Positions 32,901-41,159 of a DNA stretch of 44,857 nt are shown here, in pieces (the first letter of the stretch is position 1; the number at the start of each line of letters is the position of its first letter). Position numbers and translations under genes: made by a program. Source of the DNA: Promethearchaeota archaeon (lineage in GTDB: Archaea > Asgardarchaeota > Lokiarchaeia > Sigynarchaeales > SOKP01); NCBI GenBank assembly GCA_016839905.1, contig JAEOTJ010000403.1:1-44857 (forward strand), in the 5' to 3' direction. The notes below the pieces were generated by a model that made no database searches, had not been told where the DNA came from, and saw only the letters and a list, made by a program, of their open reading frames with translations.

Positions 32901-35900
32901 TAATGTTATCTATAATTGTCTGCAAGATGGTATATATTTAGATGGTTCTGATTATGCTCAAGTCTTAAATAATACAATTTTTGATAATAGTAAAGGAATT
33001 TTTTTAGAGGGGTGTATTTATACTACTGTAGCCAACAATTCTTTAACACAAAATGATTATGGTATTTACATGTGGGATACTGATTGGAATAACATTACTT
33101 TAAATTTGATAGAAACAAGTTTAATAACAGGTATTCGATTATCAATGGGTTGTAGTTATAATTTTTTCTTTAATAATAGTTTAATTAACAATCTTTTACA
33201 AGCGCAAGATACTGGAACGAATAATTATTGGAATAATTCAATGATTGGGAATTATTGGGATAATTATTTTGGTTACGATGAGAATTATGATGGAATTGGA
33301 GAAATGCCATATATCTCCGGTGCAGTTATTGATTATTTGCCTATATGTTTTAGGAGAGTTGAATCATCGATTTTTGATGGTTTATATATTGATCATATGC
33401 TTACTGATGCAATTCAAACTCCAGCACAGTTTTCATATATATATCTTGGTGGAAACATATTTAATGAGACTTGGACGGGAAATATGAGCACTTGGCAAGT
33501 AGACAATAAAACAAGAGTAATGTCAGGCGGATCTTATTTTGGTGATGGAGATCATACTCCAGCTTGGATTTATAGAAATGTTAAATTATCAGAAACTATC
33601 CCCATTGCTACGATTTTAGAAGGAGATCATAATTTTACAGTAGTGGGTGAAACAACTCATTCCTTCCCGGGATATGGTGATTTGGACATTTGGATTCTTC
33701 AAGATAATACCTATCCTGACGCAATAGTTTGGTATGAAAAGAATTCAGGAATTTTATTGAATGGAACATTTGTACATCTGGGGGGAACTAATGAATATAC
33801 TTTTGATTTTGTATTATCTAATGGTACTCTTGGTATAAATGATTATGTTCCTGAATTATTAATGCCTTCAGTTTCTCCAACCGATGGTTCTCAAATAACA
33901 ATCTTCAATTTTTCAGTTGTATACCAAGATAAGGATAACAATTCTCCAATTTATGTTAAGGTACTCATAAATGGGACTTCATACGCAATGGAAAAAGAAG
34001 ATCTATTTGATAATAATTATAATGATGGTTGTACCTTCCAATATTTCACAAAATTACTTCCTGGATGGTATAATTATTCTTTCGAGTGCAAAGATGCTAG
34101 ATTTTTCAATTGGACAACTACTTATACTAATTTACAGGTGATATACGTAAATGATTATGCACCAAATTTAACAAATGGACAAGTTATTCCTAATGTTGAA
34201 AGTAATGAGACAACATTATTCAATTTTACAGTATTTTATTTTGATGATGATAATAATTTACCAGCCCAGATTAACATCACTATCAATAATACAGGAATTT
34301 ATAATATGTTACCCATAAATCCATTAGATACTAATGCCATAGATGGCATTCTTTATTATTTCAATACCACGCTTGATTTTGGTTATTATCAATTTCAGAT
34401 TAATTGTTCAGATGGTAGTTTCCTTAATTCAACGGGATGGATCATTGGTCCTGAAGTTAATCCTTTTTATGGAGCAGACATCGTGACTCTTCTAACTCCT
34501 ACTAACATGAGTAGTTTTTTTACAGGAATATATAATTTTACTTGGACGAGCTTGGAATTTATTTATGGTGTCGTGAATTATACTTTACAAATATCTAATG
34601 TCTCTGATTTCTCAAGCATTATATTACAAAAGGATGAAATTAAAGAGTTATCAGGAAAATCCAATCTAACTCAAGGGATTTTTTTTGATTCTGGTTTATA
34701 TTATTGGCGTGTCCGTCCAACTTATGACATATTCTATGGTAATTGGTCCAATTATTTAATGTTTAATTTAACTTACAATGAGAACATTCCAAGTCTAATC
34801 TCCAGAGATGTTAATCCATTTAGTGGAGACCAGTGGACACAATTCAATATCACTGTGAATTATTTTGATGCTGATAATAACCATCCTTATTTTATTAATG
34901 TTTCGATTAACGGTACTTCATTTACAATGACAAAACAAAATCCTTCTGACAATAATTACACGGATGGAAGCCTCTATCAATATATAACACGATTAGTTCC
35001 AAATACATATAATTATTCTTATTCTTTTGAATGTGGTGATGGTAAATATTTGAATTCAACAATTTTATATTCAGATTTAGAAGTAATTGAGAGTAATTTT
35101 AATGCTCCCTCACTAATTAATGGTCAGGTTTCTCCTACTATTGGTATCAATTCCACTTTATTCAATTTTACGGTAAATTATTTTGATGATGATAATAATT
35201 TACCGATTTATGTTAATATCACATTTAATAATACGCTAAGCTTCTCAATGGTACAAGCAAACCCATCTGATATCAATGCCACTAATGGTATTTTCTTTTA
35301 TTACAATACAACACTTGATTTTGGTTATTATCAATTTCAGATTAATTATTCAGATGGTAGTTTCCTTAATTCAACGGGATGGATCAATGGTCCTGAAGTT
35401 AATCCTTTTTATGGAGCAGGCATTGTGACTCTTCTAACTCCTACTAACACGAGTAGTTTTTTTACAGGAATATATAATTTTACTTGGACGAGCTTGGGAT
35501 TGCCCTATGGTGCTGTGAATTACACATTACAAGTATCTAGTGTCTCTGATTTCTCTACTATTATATTTGATAAAGAAGAGATTAGAGAGGTAGTAGGAAT
35601 ATCTAATTTAACTCAAGGGATATATAATGATTCTGATATTTATTATTGGCGGGCCCGTCCAACCTATGGACCTTTTAAGGGAAATTGGTCCAATTATTTC
35701 ATATATAATTTAACTTACAATGAGAACATACCAAACCTAATTTCTGGAGAAGTTGATCCTATTAGTGGAGATCAATGGACACTATTTAACTTCTCCGTGA
35801 ATTATATTGATGTGGATAATAATTACCCTTATTTTATTAATGTTACCATAAATGGTACTTCATTTAAAATGATAAAACAAAACCCTTTTGACAATGATTA

Positions 35901-37551
35901 TACAGATGGATGTGCCTATAAATATTCAACACCATTACTCCCAAATACATATAATTATTCTTATTCTTTTGAATGTGGCGAGGGTAAATACTTGAATTCA
36001 ACAATATTATATTTAAATATAGAAGTAATTGAGAGTAATTTTAATACTCCCTCACTCATTAATGGTAAGGTATATCCTACTATTGGAGTCAATTCCACGT
36101 CATTCAATTTTACTGTAAATTATATTGATGATGATAATAACTTACCGAGCCAGATAAATGTCACCATTAACAATACGGGAATTTTCTCAATGATAAAAGC
36201 CTATCCTATTGATAATAATGCAATAGATGGAATTCTATATTATTATAACACGACATTAGACTGGGGTTATTACCAATTTCAATTTTTTTGTTCTGATTTT
36301 TCTTTTAGTAATTCAACTGGATGGATCATTGGTCCCGAAGTAAATCCATTTTATGGAGGTAGTGATGATATAATTATTTTCTATGATGATTTTGAAAGAG
36401 TAAGTCTCGGTTCAGATTGGACGCATATAGGAGGAGGGACTTACGGTATAAATGCAGATACATCACAATCTGGAATTAATTCTGCTTATCATTGCCACTC
36501 AGATGGTGAATTACATTTAAAAATTATTGATTTAAGTTCTTATAATTCTGTAAATGTTTCTTATTGGATACAGCAAGGGGATAATTCAATAGGAAGCGAG
36601 AATCCCGACGGAGGTGAAGACTTGTATGTTGAATATTATAATAATTTAGGGATTTGGTCTGAACTTGATCAATTCCTAGGAGCTGACTTAGGAGCCACCA
36701 TTTATATTAGATCCCATCTATTACCAGTTGATGCACTCCATTCTGGTTTTAGATTAAGGTTTAGACAGCAAGCGGGTACTGGCTCAGATTATGATTACTG
36801 GCATATTGATGATGTTAAAATAGAAGCTGTAGGGACATCTAAAGTTACTCTATTTTCACCAAGTACAGATATTATTCTTTCCTCTGGTCCGCATTCTTTT
36901 TTATGGGAAAATTTGAAGGCATTTTTTAGTCCTGTAACATATACACTCCAAATTTCGAGAAATGCTGATTTCTCTACCATTTATTATGAAATTAATGATA
37001 TTGTGGAGACTCCTGATACCACAAGCGTTTCAATTAACATCGAAGGAACAGAATCAGAAGGCATTCTTGTCTCTACTGTTTTTTCGAATGGTCAATATTA
37101 TTGGCGTGTCCGCCCAACCTATGGACCATTTAAGGGAAATTGGTCTGAAATATCAAGTTTTTCAGTTAGCATTCTTCCTAAAAAAGGGGATATTGGAGAA
37201 TTAGAACAAGTGAAAGTGAATCTATATATTATAATCATACTTGGAGTGATTGCTGGAGTTACGGTTTTAGCTTTATTCTCGATGTATAAGCATAAGAAGA
37301 AGGTATTCCTAAATATAAATAAAAAAAATGATGATAAAATAGATTCTGCCGAAAATGGTTATTTAGAAACTGATTATGCCGAATTGAATTTGTCAAATAG
37401 AGAGTGGGTAATTGAGGACAATGAAATTATGACTGAAGAATATAAAGTTGAACAGCAAATTAAAATAATAAGAACTAAATGTCCTGTATGTGGTACAAAG
37501 TTAAAAAAAAACAGCAATTCCTGTAAGAAATGCACTACAAGATTCTATTAA
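29935..37551 (+). CDS. Giant surface protein: parallel beta-helix, Ig-like super-repeats, MAM-like domain, TM and zinc-ribbon tail
   Basis: 2538 residues from GTG 29935. An N-terminal hydrophobic segment (KLLYLTIFFCFLYIFIFI) exports it. About 75-1130 is a right-handed beta-helix of NosD/PbH1 type, with many coils of the form GIYLxxxxxNxIxxN in three sections, each opened by a WxGSGTxxDPYxI segment. About 1290-2140 are Ig-like modules containing NFTVNYFDDDNNLP; a 314-residue (942-bp) unit is repeated three times. About 2145-2300 (FYDDFERVSLGSDW to YWHIDDVKIEA) looks MAM/jelly-roll-like. A TM helix (about 2427-2449) and a cytoplasmic zinc ribbon (KCPVCGTKL, CKKCTTRFY) end it. It is Asn- and Tyr-rich, with very many N-glycosylation sequons. 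Role unknown; adhesion or glycan binding is likely. Confidence 0.87.
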   Translation: MLRIKGQKLLYLTIFFCFLYIFIFIQSNRGQVDSDYYTFEDFKEHKNNPLNLKGSLSLSPFIIDDTGGGDYTWSEAVAETWCSGSGNWNDPYIIENITINGGGVSGSCLLIKNSREYFRIQNCTFINSGSDLYDAGIELENTTCGVLINNNFTDNRENGILLYNAHNNTISGNIASNIQTNYQINGIYNYNSSNNLFSENIAYNNVYCGIYLENATDNFIMSNTFNKNAINGIYIEQSSNNNTIWNNTINENLKNGIKIAKSESNNVSNNIIKENSDFGIYLNYLCQFNSIEENIISNIFKNSQDGGIYLSKQCYQNRIMRNMINNNSDFGIKTFYCCNYNIIKNNSVNDNGQNGIYIYDRCYYNNITGNYIYNNFSNNQNNGILLESVSFNSIIANTIYNNYQAGISVEYCHSNLIVYNNISNNRLYNIKFEESENNNIFNNLLDDVYKITCISIDDNGAEGINWVKLKEYNLCSGSGTWDDPYLIEELVFNGNSGFIEFNIINNYHYLIVQNCIITNSLHSDFIAGIQLENVSNGIIKNNYIFNNFGDGIRLKNNCRNITICNNYVNDNGWVGITMWTSCNKNTISNNTLNWNDYGISLSINCNNNTIYNNTVENNFYDGITLNNDCNENIIRKNTGRNTGYIYQDVGIFIIDSRENLILENTMDNHDEYGIQLVNGDNNYIYFNNLTDNDYGGIFLYDRSDYNHISNNIAKNQRFNTQTQGIYVYQSWYNNISMNSFINNSIRGFSIFESQRNIIYHNNLSNNSSPYIILSSENNNIFLNNYNGIDISTSLSIGETGSLTWAQAANINLYTGSGTSVDPYVIQNMEFDSLGVSTGIQILNTQNVIVQNCTVFNTGNISYDGGIKFDNVNNGTIAYNNCSNNMCSGIILYNTVNTTVIGNIVNNNNEYGITLQGGSQENNITGNTGSNNNIYGIYLRLSNYNTISNNRFNNEINLVGSNYCQIINNSITNSPKHGIYLVSDYSNITDNVIYNCLQDGIYLDGSDYAQVLNNTIFDNSKGIFLEGCIYTTVANNSLTQNDYGIYMWDTDWNNITLNLIETSLITGIRLSMGCSYNFFFNNSLINNLLQAQDTGTNNYWNNSMIGNYWDNYFGYDENYDGIGEMPYISGAVIDYLPICFRRVESSIFDGLYIDHMLTDAIQTPAQFSYIYLGGNIFNETWTGNMSTWQVDNKTRVMSGGSYFGDGDHTPAWIYRNVKLSETIPIATILEGDHNFTVVGETTHSFPGYGDLDIWILQDNTYPDAIVWYEKNSGILLNGTFVHLGGTNEYTFDFVLSNGTLGINDYVPELLMPSVSPTDGSQITIFNFSVVYQDKDNNSPIYVKVLINGTSYAMEKEDLFDNNYNDGCTFQYFTKLLPGWYNYSFECKDARFFNWTTTYTNLQVIYVNDYAPNLTNGQVIPNVESNETTLFNFTVFYFDDDNNLPAQINITINNTGIYNMLPINPLDTNAIDGILYYFNTTLDFGYYQFQINCSDGSFLNSTGWIIGPEVNPFYGADIVTLLTPTNMSSFFTGIYNFTWTSLEFIYGVVNYTLQISNVSDFSSIILQKDEIKELSGKSNLTQGIFFDSGLYYWRVRPTYDIFYGNWSNYLMFNLTYNENIPSLISRDVNPFSGDQWTQFNITVNYFDADNNHPYFINVSINGTSFTMTKQNPSDNNYTDGSLYQYITRLVPNTYNYSYSFECGDGKYLNSTILYSDLEVIESNFNAPSLINGQVSPTIGINSTLFNFTVNYFDDDNNLPIYVNITFNNTLSFSMVQANPSDINATNGIFFYYNTTLDFGYYQFQINYSDGSFLNSTGWINGPEVNPFYGAGIVTLLTPTNTSSFFTGIYNFTWTSLGLPYGAVNYTLQVSSVSDFSTIIFDKEEIREVVGISNLTQGIYNDSDIYYWRARPTYGPFKGNWSNYFIYNLTYNENIPNLISGEVDPISGDQWTLFNFSVNYIDVDNNYPYFINVTINGTSFKMIKQNPFDNDYTDGCAYKYSTPLLPNTYNYSYSFECGEGKYLNSTILYLNIEVIESNFNTPSLINGKVYPTIGVNSTSFNFTVNYIDDDNNLPSQINVTINNTGIFSMIKAYPIDNNAIDGILYYYNTTLDWGYYQFQFFCSDFSFSNSTGWIIGPEVNPFYGGSDDIIIFYDDFERVSLGSDWTHIGGGTYGINADTSQSGINSAYHCHSDGELHLKIIDLSSYNSVNVSYWIQQGDNSIGSENPDGGEDLYVEYYNNLGIWSELDQFLGADLGATIYIRSHLLPVDALHSGFRLRFRQQAGTGSDYDYWHIDDVKIEAVGTSKVTLFSPSTDIILSSGPHSFLWENLKAFFSPVTYTLQISRNADFSTIYYEINDIVETPDTTSVSINIEGTESEGILVSTVFSNGQYYWRVRPTYGPFKGNWSEISSFSVSILPKKGDIGELEQVKVNLYIIIILGVIAGVTVLALFSMYKHKKKVFLNINKKNDDKIDSAENGYLETDYAELNLSNREWVIEDNEIMTEEYKVEQQIKIIRTKCPVCGTKLKKNSNSCKKCTTRFY

Positions 37552-37939
37552 ATAAAAATAAATTATAATATCTGACATAAGTCATAGGAGAAAAATGTGT
37601 GGAAGGGTTAAAAACATTTAAATACCAGCATACCTTAATAATGAACTGTAAATTTAAAAAAGGAAAAGAACTGAAAAGATAAAACAAATAAATGAATTTT
37701 ATCTTTATGATCATACTCTGTTCGGTTATTTTTACGTTAATCACTTGGAAGTCGCTTGAGAGGAATGATTTCATAAAGGAACCAAGTGAAGTTAATGATG
37801 AGCAATTAATCTCTCTTTTCTCAAATGTAAAAAATTTCCTAATTATTTTCTTTGAACTTAGGAATGTTTTTCTATATTCTTTAAAATCATTTTGAGTAAG
37901 CAATCCTTGTTCATATTTATTAAGATTTGATAAATAGAT
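37535..37939 (-). pseudogene. Possible SHOCT-like fragment
   Basis: The minus frame reads YLSNLNKYEQGLLTQNDFKE, then YRKTFLSSKKIIRKF. The KYEQGLLTQNDFKEYR part resembles a SHOCT oligomerisation motif (KxxxGxITxxEFExxK). The rest of the frame decays into unlikely hydrophobic sequence and runs into the opposite-strand zinc-ribbon tail. No proper start. A plus-strand frame (37692-37895) with one hydrophobic helix overlaps and cannot be excluded. Nothing else is visible in the 37552-37964 gap. Confidence 0.25.
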
Positions 37940-37964
37940 GAGAGATTATATGTCTTTCTAATAA

Positions 37965-38360
37965 CTAAATATTCATTAGTTTTCTTATAATTAATTCAAA
38001 TGTTTTATCAAAATTTTCTCCAGTTTTAGAGGATATTTTAATAAAATCAAACATGTTGAATTTTTCTAGAAAGCTTAGAGCATGATCATCATCAACAGCA
38101 ATTAGGTCAATTAAGTCAATTTTAGTCCCTACAAAAAGAACAGGAAGGTTGGGGTCATGTTTACGTAAGATACTTATCCAGTTTTCAATATTTTTTAAGG
38201 TCATGAAACGAGTTAAATCAAACATTAAGAGAGCTCCTTTAGCCCCTAAAACATAATTTTCTAATAGAAGTCTAAATCGTTCTTGTCCTCCAAAATCCCA
38301 GAGTTGAAGAGTAAATGCCTTATTATCGATTATTATTTCTTTTATGAAGAATTCAACACC
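37965..38360 (-). pseudogene. Truncated Ras-like small GTPase (N-terminus lost)
   Basis: Open from 38360: GVEFFIKEIIIDNKAFTLQL, WDFGGQERFRLLLENYV, then VGTKIDLIDL and SSKTGENFDKTF to the stop. It is nearly identical to the intact GTPases at 40279 and 41160 but lacks the P-loop (GxxxxGKT) and switch I start. The break at 38360/38361 is exactly where the decayed tRNA-Trp sequence begins, so recombination or insertion removed the first 45 or so codons. An internal ATG at 38225 could give only an inactive piece. Confidence 0.85.
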
Positions 38361-38500
38361 TTGAGGCAGTATCTATTACAAAATCGAACGCGATAGGTTC
38401 CAGATCCTTTATGCAAATACTTGCTATGGGTAACTTATTGGCCAGGAGTTCAATCCAATAGAAATTTCTTCTTGAGGGAATACATCCCCCCTGCTCCCAT
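38361..38500 (+). pseudogene. Decayed 3' part of tRNA-Trp gene
   Basis: Matches 25470-25577 from inside intron 2 through the anticodon, intron 3 and 3' end, with about ten substitutions (for example CGAACGCGATAGG and ACTTATTGGCC are kept). The T arm is interrupted by about 26-30 inserted bases including AATAGAAATTTCTTCTT, after which CCCCCCTGCTCCCATTC resumes. No acceptor 5' half, so it is not functional. It sits directly against the truncated GTPase. The 38501-38756 stretch beyond is AT-rich with no gene. Confidence 0.88.
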
Positions 38501-38756
38501 TCCTTTTTTCCCATTTTTCTTTATTCTCTTTAAACAGTATCTAAGGAAATATTTTTTTTCTAAAAAAATATTCAAGATAATTTTGCTTTTGACAATCTTC
38601 AATCTTATTAGGATATTCGTTTGGAAAGGACCAAATCCTTTTAAACATTCTTGAAGATACAAATAAAATGATTTTAGAGAATTCAGTAGTAAAAAACAAT
38701 AAATTATTACAAGGGAATGGTATTATTTTTCGTAATTAGAGCCATATGGAAAATAA

Positions 38757-39089
38757 AATATTAAACAATTTTTAACCCATCGAGATTATGTACTGATAAT
38801 TCCCCCCTATCTAATGTTTCAACCTCCATATAAAGATTTAATCGCTGATGAGGCAAATGTTACTATTTGCTCAGAAAAATGTCTTAATGCATCGTTTCGA
38901 AAAGTGTTTCCAGCAAACATTTACCTTCCTTTAAATGACCATTGCGATTTTAATAATCTAATCTCATTTATTAAAATTTTTAACCCCCATAAAATTTATT
39001 TAGAGCACGTAAGGACTGAAGAATTTTCTTATTCCCTTCAAAAAAATCTTGAAAACATTAAGATTTTAAACTTAGAAAATTCTTACTAA
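38757..39089 (+). pseudogene. C-terminal fragment of an MBL-fold nuclease
   Basis: The frame (first ATG 38814) reads THRDYVLIIPPYLMFQPPYK, then PANIYLPLNDHCDFNNLISF and IKIFNPHKIYLEHV. YLPLxDHxDFxxLIxFxxxxNPxKIY is the late histidine motif and end of the metallo-beta-lactamase exonucleases (SNM1/Artemis or RNA-ligase-associated type). The zinc-binding HxHxDH front part is absent and a stop lies at 38754, so this is a remnant of about 110 codons. Confidence 0.6.
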
Positions 39090-39196
39090 GAATATTTTTT
39101 AATTCTCTTGGAATTTAAATATTAAAATTTAGATTATTTATATTATATTTAAAAGTTTAAATTTCCATTCAATATATAGTAAGTGAGGATTTTTAA

Positions 39197-39811
39197 ATGA
39201 TAGATAAAAATGAGCTAATAAAGCTTTTACCTAAACTGATTAAGGAAGATGATAAGATAAAGGGAGCAATAATTTCAGCATTATCTTCTGTAGTATCGAC
39301 AAAAAATGATATTGAACGGCTAATTGAACATTCTGATAAACGATTTGAACAGATGAATAAGCGATTTGAATATATGGATAAGCGATTTGATGAAGCTCGA
39401 AAAGATCGGTTGGAATTAAAAGTTTCTATCGGTTCATTAGGTCGTAGAAGTGGAAAAAATTTAGAAAATGCAATCTTAGAGTTATTAAATGAAAAATTAA
39501 TTCAAGAAAATATTCAAGCGAGTAAAATATATAAAGAATTTTTATCAGATAAGGATGGAATAATTTTTGTAGAAAACTATTCCACGGATATAGATGTTAT
39601 AATGGAAAATGGAAAAGTCATCTTAATGGAAATCAAATATTCCCCAGATAATAGAGATATATTTCACTTTCTTAAAGTTGCGGAGTTATATAATAAATTA
39701 AAAAAATCTTTTGACGAATTAATCCTTGTAGCTTTGGAAATTAAAAAAAAACATTTAGAACTTGCCCAACAAGAAGGTATTAAGGTTGTTGCGGGAAAAA
39801 TTCTTTTATAA
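39197..39811 (+). CDS. DUF3782-like PD-(D/E)XK nuclease with coiled-coil
   Basis: 204 residues; SD GTGAGG (39183-39188) is 8 bp before ATG 39197 and a TATA-like stretch lies near 39141. Residues about 40-80 form a coiled coil of repeated KRFExMxKRFE heptads. The rest is a nuclease-fold domain with GRRSGKNLENAILELL, STDIDVIMENGKVILMEIKY (the D...E-x-K triad) and a helix-rich end. The arrangement matches the archaeal and cyanobacterial DUF3782/COG5493 proteins, presumed nucleases of unknown role, often in defence or mobile regions. All catalytic positions are present. Confidence 0.78.
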   Translation: MIDKNELIKLLPKLIKEDDKIKGAIISALSSVVSTKNDIERLIEHSDKRFEQMNKRFEYMDKRFDEARKDRLELKVSIGSLGRRSGKNLENAILELLNEKLIQENIQASKIYKEFLSDKDGIIFVENYSTDIDVIMENGKVILMEIKYSPDNRDIFHFLKVAELYNKLKKSFDELILVALEIKKKHLELAQQEGIKVVAGKILL

Positions 39812-40075
39812 TTTAGTCATATTTAAATAGAAATTTCTTCTAATATGCATATCAAAACTCTTTAAATTAATAATTTTCGATAATTCTTAAATGATTTGTA
39901 TATTATCGGTATAATCAATTTCTCTTTTAATGATTTCAAGAGTTGGAATTTAATCTTTTATAAAATTGGAATTTTTTTGGAAATAATCCAAGTATTCATC
40001 TTTTTGTTCCGTACTTTCTAAATAGGCAGTGAAATAGAATCTGAAATAATGAGATTTATATTCAAATCAATATCA
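39807..40075 (-). pseudogene. Decayed gene, perhaps an Lrp/AsnC-type regulator C-terminus
   Basis: One minus frame reads FEYKSHYFRFYFTAYLESTE, QKDEYLDYFQKNSNFIKD, stop, IPTLEIIKREIDYTDNIQII, stop, ELSKIINLKSFDMHIRRNF. Coding-like sequence continues across two TAA stops. The YxxYF...LEYF pattern resembles the RAM domain of Lrp-type proteins, but this is a weak impression. No start is visible. It fills most of the 39812-40154 gap. Confidence 0.35.
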
Positions 40076-40154
40076 AAAATCATTATAAAATCTTTACATA
40101 ATTTAATAAAATTTGGTTTCGGTCATTGATTTCCTTGTAAATTAAGATATACAT

Positions 40155-40229
40155 AGGTGGTATTAGTGCCTATGGCACTTTTATTCATCGTGAATTAAAA
40201 TAACAACTCACTCTATTAATTGCCACCTT
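40155..40229 (-). repeat. Conserved foldable element A, 3' of GTPase gene 40279
   Basis: An outer stem AGGTGGTA (40155-40162) / TGCCACCT (40221-40228) encloses hairpins AGTGCC-TAT-GGCACT and GTGAATT/AACTCAC. It lies just after the GTPase gene on its strand. Copy B has the same layout but different hairpin sequences. Confidence 0.5.
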
Positions 40230-40278
40230 GGTATATAAATGATAAATAGATGAGAGATTATATATATCTTTCTAATAA

Positions 40279-40791
40279 TTAAATATTCATTATTTTTTTT
40301 ATAATTAATTCAAAGGTTTTATCAACATTTTCTCCTGTTTTAGAGGATATTTTTATATAATCAAACATGTTGAATTTTTCTAGAAAGCTTAGAGCATGAT
40401 CATCATCAACAGCAATTAGGTCAATTAAGTCAATTTTAGTCCCTACAAAAAGAACAGGCAGATTGGGGTCATATTTACGTAAGATACTTATCCATTTTTC
40501 AACATTTTTTAAGGTCATGAAACGAGTTAAATCAAACAATAAGAGAGCTCCTTTAGCCCCTATAACATAATTTTCTAATAGAAATCTAAATCGTTCTTGT
40601 CCTCCAAAATCCCAGAGTTGAAGAGTAAATACCTTATTATCAAAGATTATTTCTTTTATGAAGAATTCAACACCTATAGTCATATGTGTATCAGTATGGA
40701 ACATACCTTCCACATATCGACGAAGCAGTGTGGTTTTCCCAACGGCACCTTCACCAGCCGTTAGCAGCTTGAGTATGAATTTCTTCGGCAT
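40279..40791 (-). CDS. Ras-superfamily small GTPase, paralogue 1
   Basis: 170 residues. G1 TAGEGAVGKTTLLRRYVEG, switch I threonine in MTIGVEFF, G3 LWDFGGQERF, G4 VGTKIDLID (TKxD instead of NKxD), G5 ISSKTGENV. It is an Arf/Rab/Ras-like domain of the expanded Asgard set and lacks a C-terminal prenylation cysteine and a myristoylation glycine, so membrane attachment, if any, is through a partner. It is a tandem copy of the gene at 41160; the repeat unit (881 bp) includes the 3' foldable element. It probably cycles GTP/GDP as a switch; the effector is unknown. Confidence 0.9.
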   Translation of the reverse strand: MPKKFILKLLTAGEGAVGKTTLLRRYVEGMFHTDTHMTIGVEFFIKEIIFDNKVFTLQLWDFGGQERFRFLLENYVIGAKGALLLFDLTRFMTLKNVEKWISILRKYDPNLPVLFVGTKIDLIDLIAVDDDHALSFLEKFNMFDYIKISSKTGENVDKTFELIIKKIMNI

Positions 40792-41033
40792 TTTCCTCGG
40801 TCTTTAATAAATCTTTAGCAAATAATTCTGTGGAAATCTTATATCTAATAATTTTTCTAGTAGTATTATCTTCCTTTTTTTTTTTATAAAAACCCAATCA
40901 ATAATTATTGTATTAAAATAATAATAATTATATTTTTGGCATTAATCTACCCTTAACATTTTATTTATAATTTTTAGGTTATATTCTCCATTTAAAGATA
41001 TAGATAAAGATAATCATAATATAAAAAGAAATT

Positions 41034-41110
41034 AAGGTGGTATTTCACCCTATGGGTGAATAATTCATTGTAAGTGACGTTAAATCACTTACTCAATCTA
41101 TTGCCACCTT
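41034..41110 (-). repeat. Conserved foldable element B, 3' of GTPase gene 41160
   Basis: An outer stem AAGGTGGTA (41034-41042) / TTGCCACCTT (41101-41110) encloses two perfect hairpins TTCACCC-TAT-GGGTGAA and GTAAGTGA/TCACTTAC. It is exactly 881 bp from element A. Both hairpin stems differ in sequence from A while pairing is kept, which looks like compensatory change. The rest of 40792-41159 is AT-rich upstream sequence of the GTPase at 40279. Confidence 0.5.
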
Positions 41111-41159
41111 GGTATATAAATAGTAAATAAATACGAGATTTTATATATCTTTCTAATAA

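Noticed and set aside
37692..37895. Plus-strand small membrane protein (67 aa) after the giant gene
   Set aside because: It overlaps a slightly more convincing minus-strand SHOCT-like stretch, has no good ribosome site and no recognisable family; neither is listed as an intact gene.
38361..38500. Second functional tRNA-Trp gene
   Set aside because: The 5' acceptor and D arm are missing and the T arm is interrupted.
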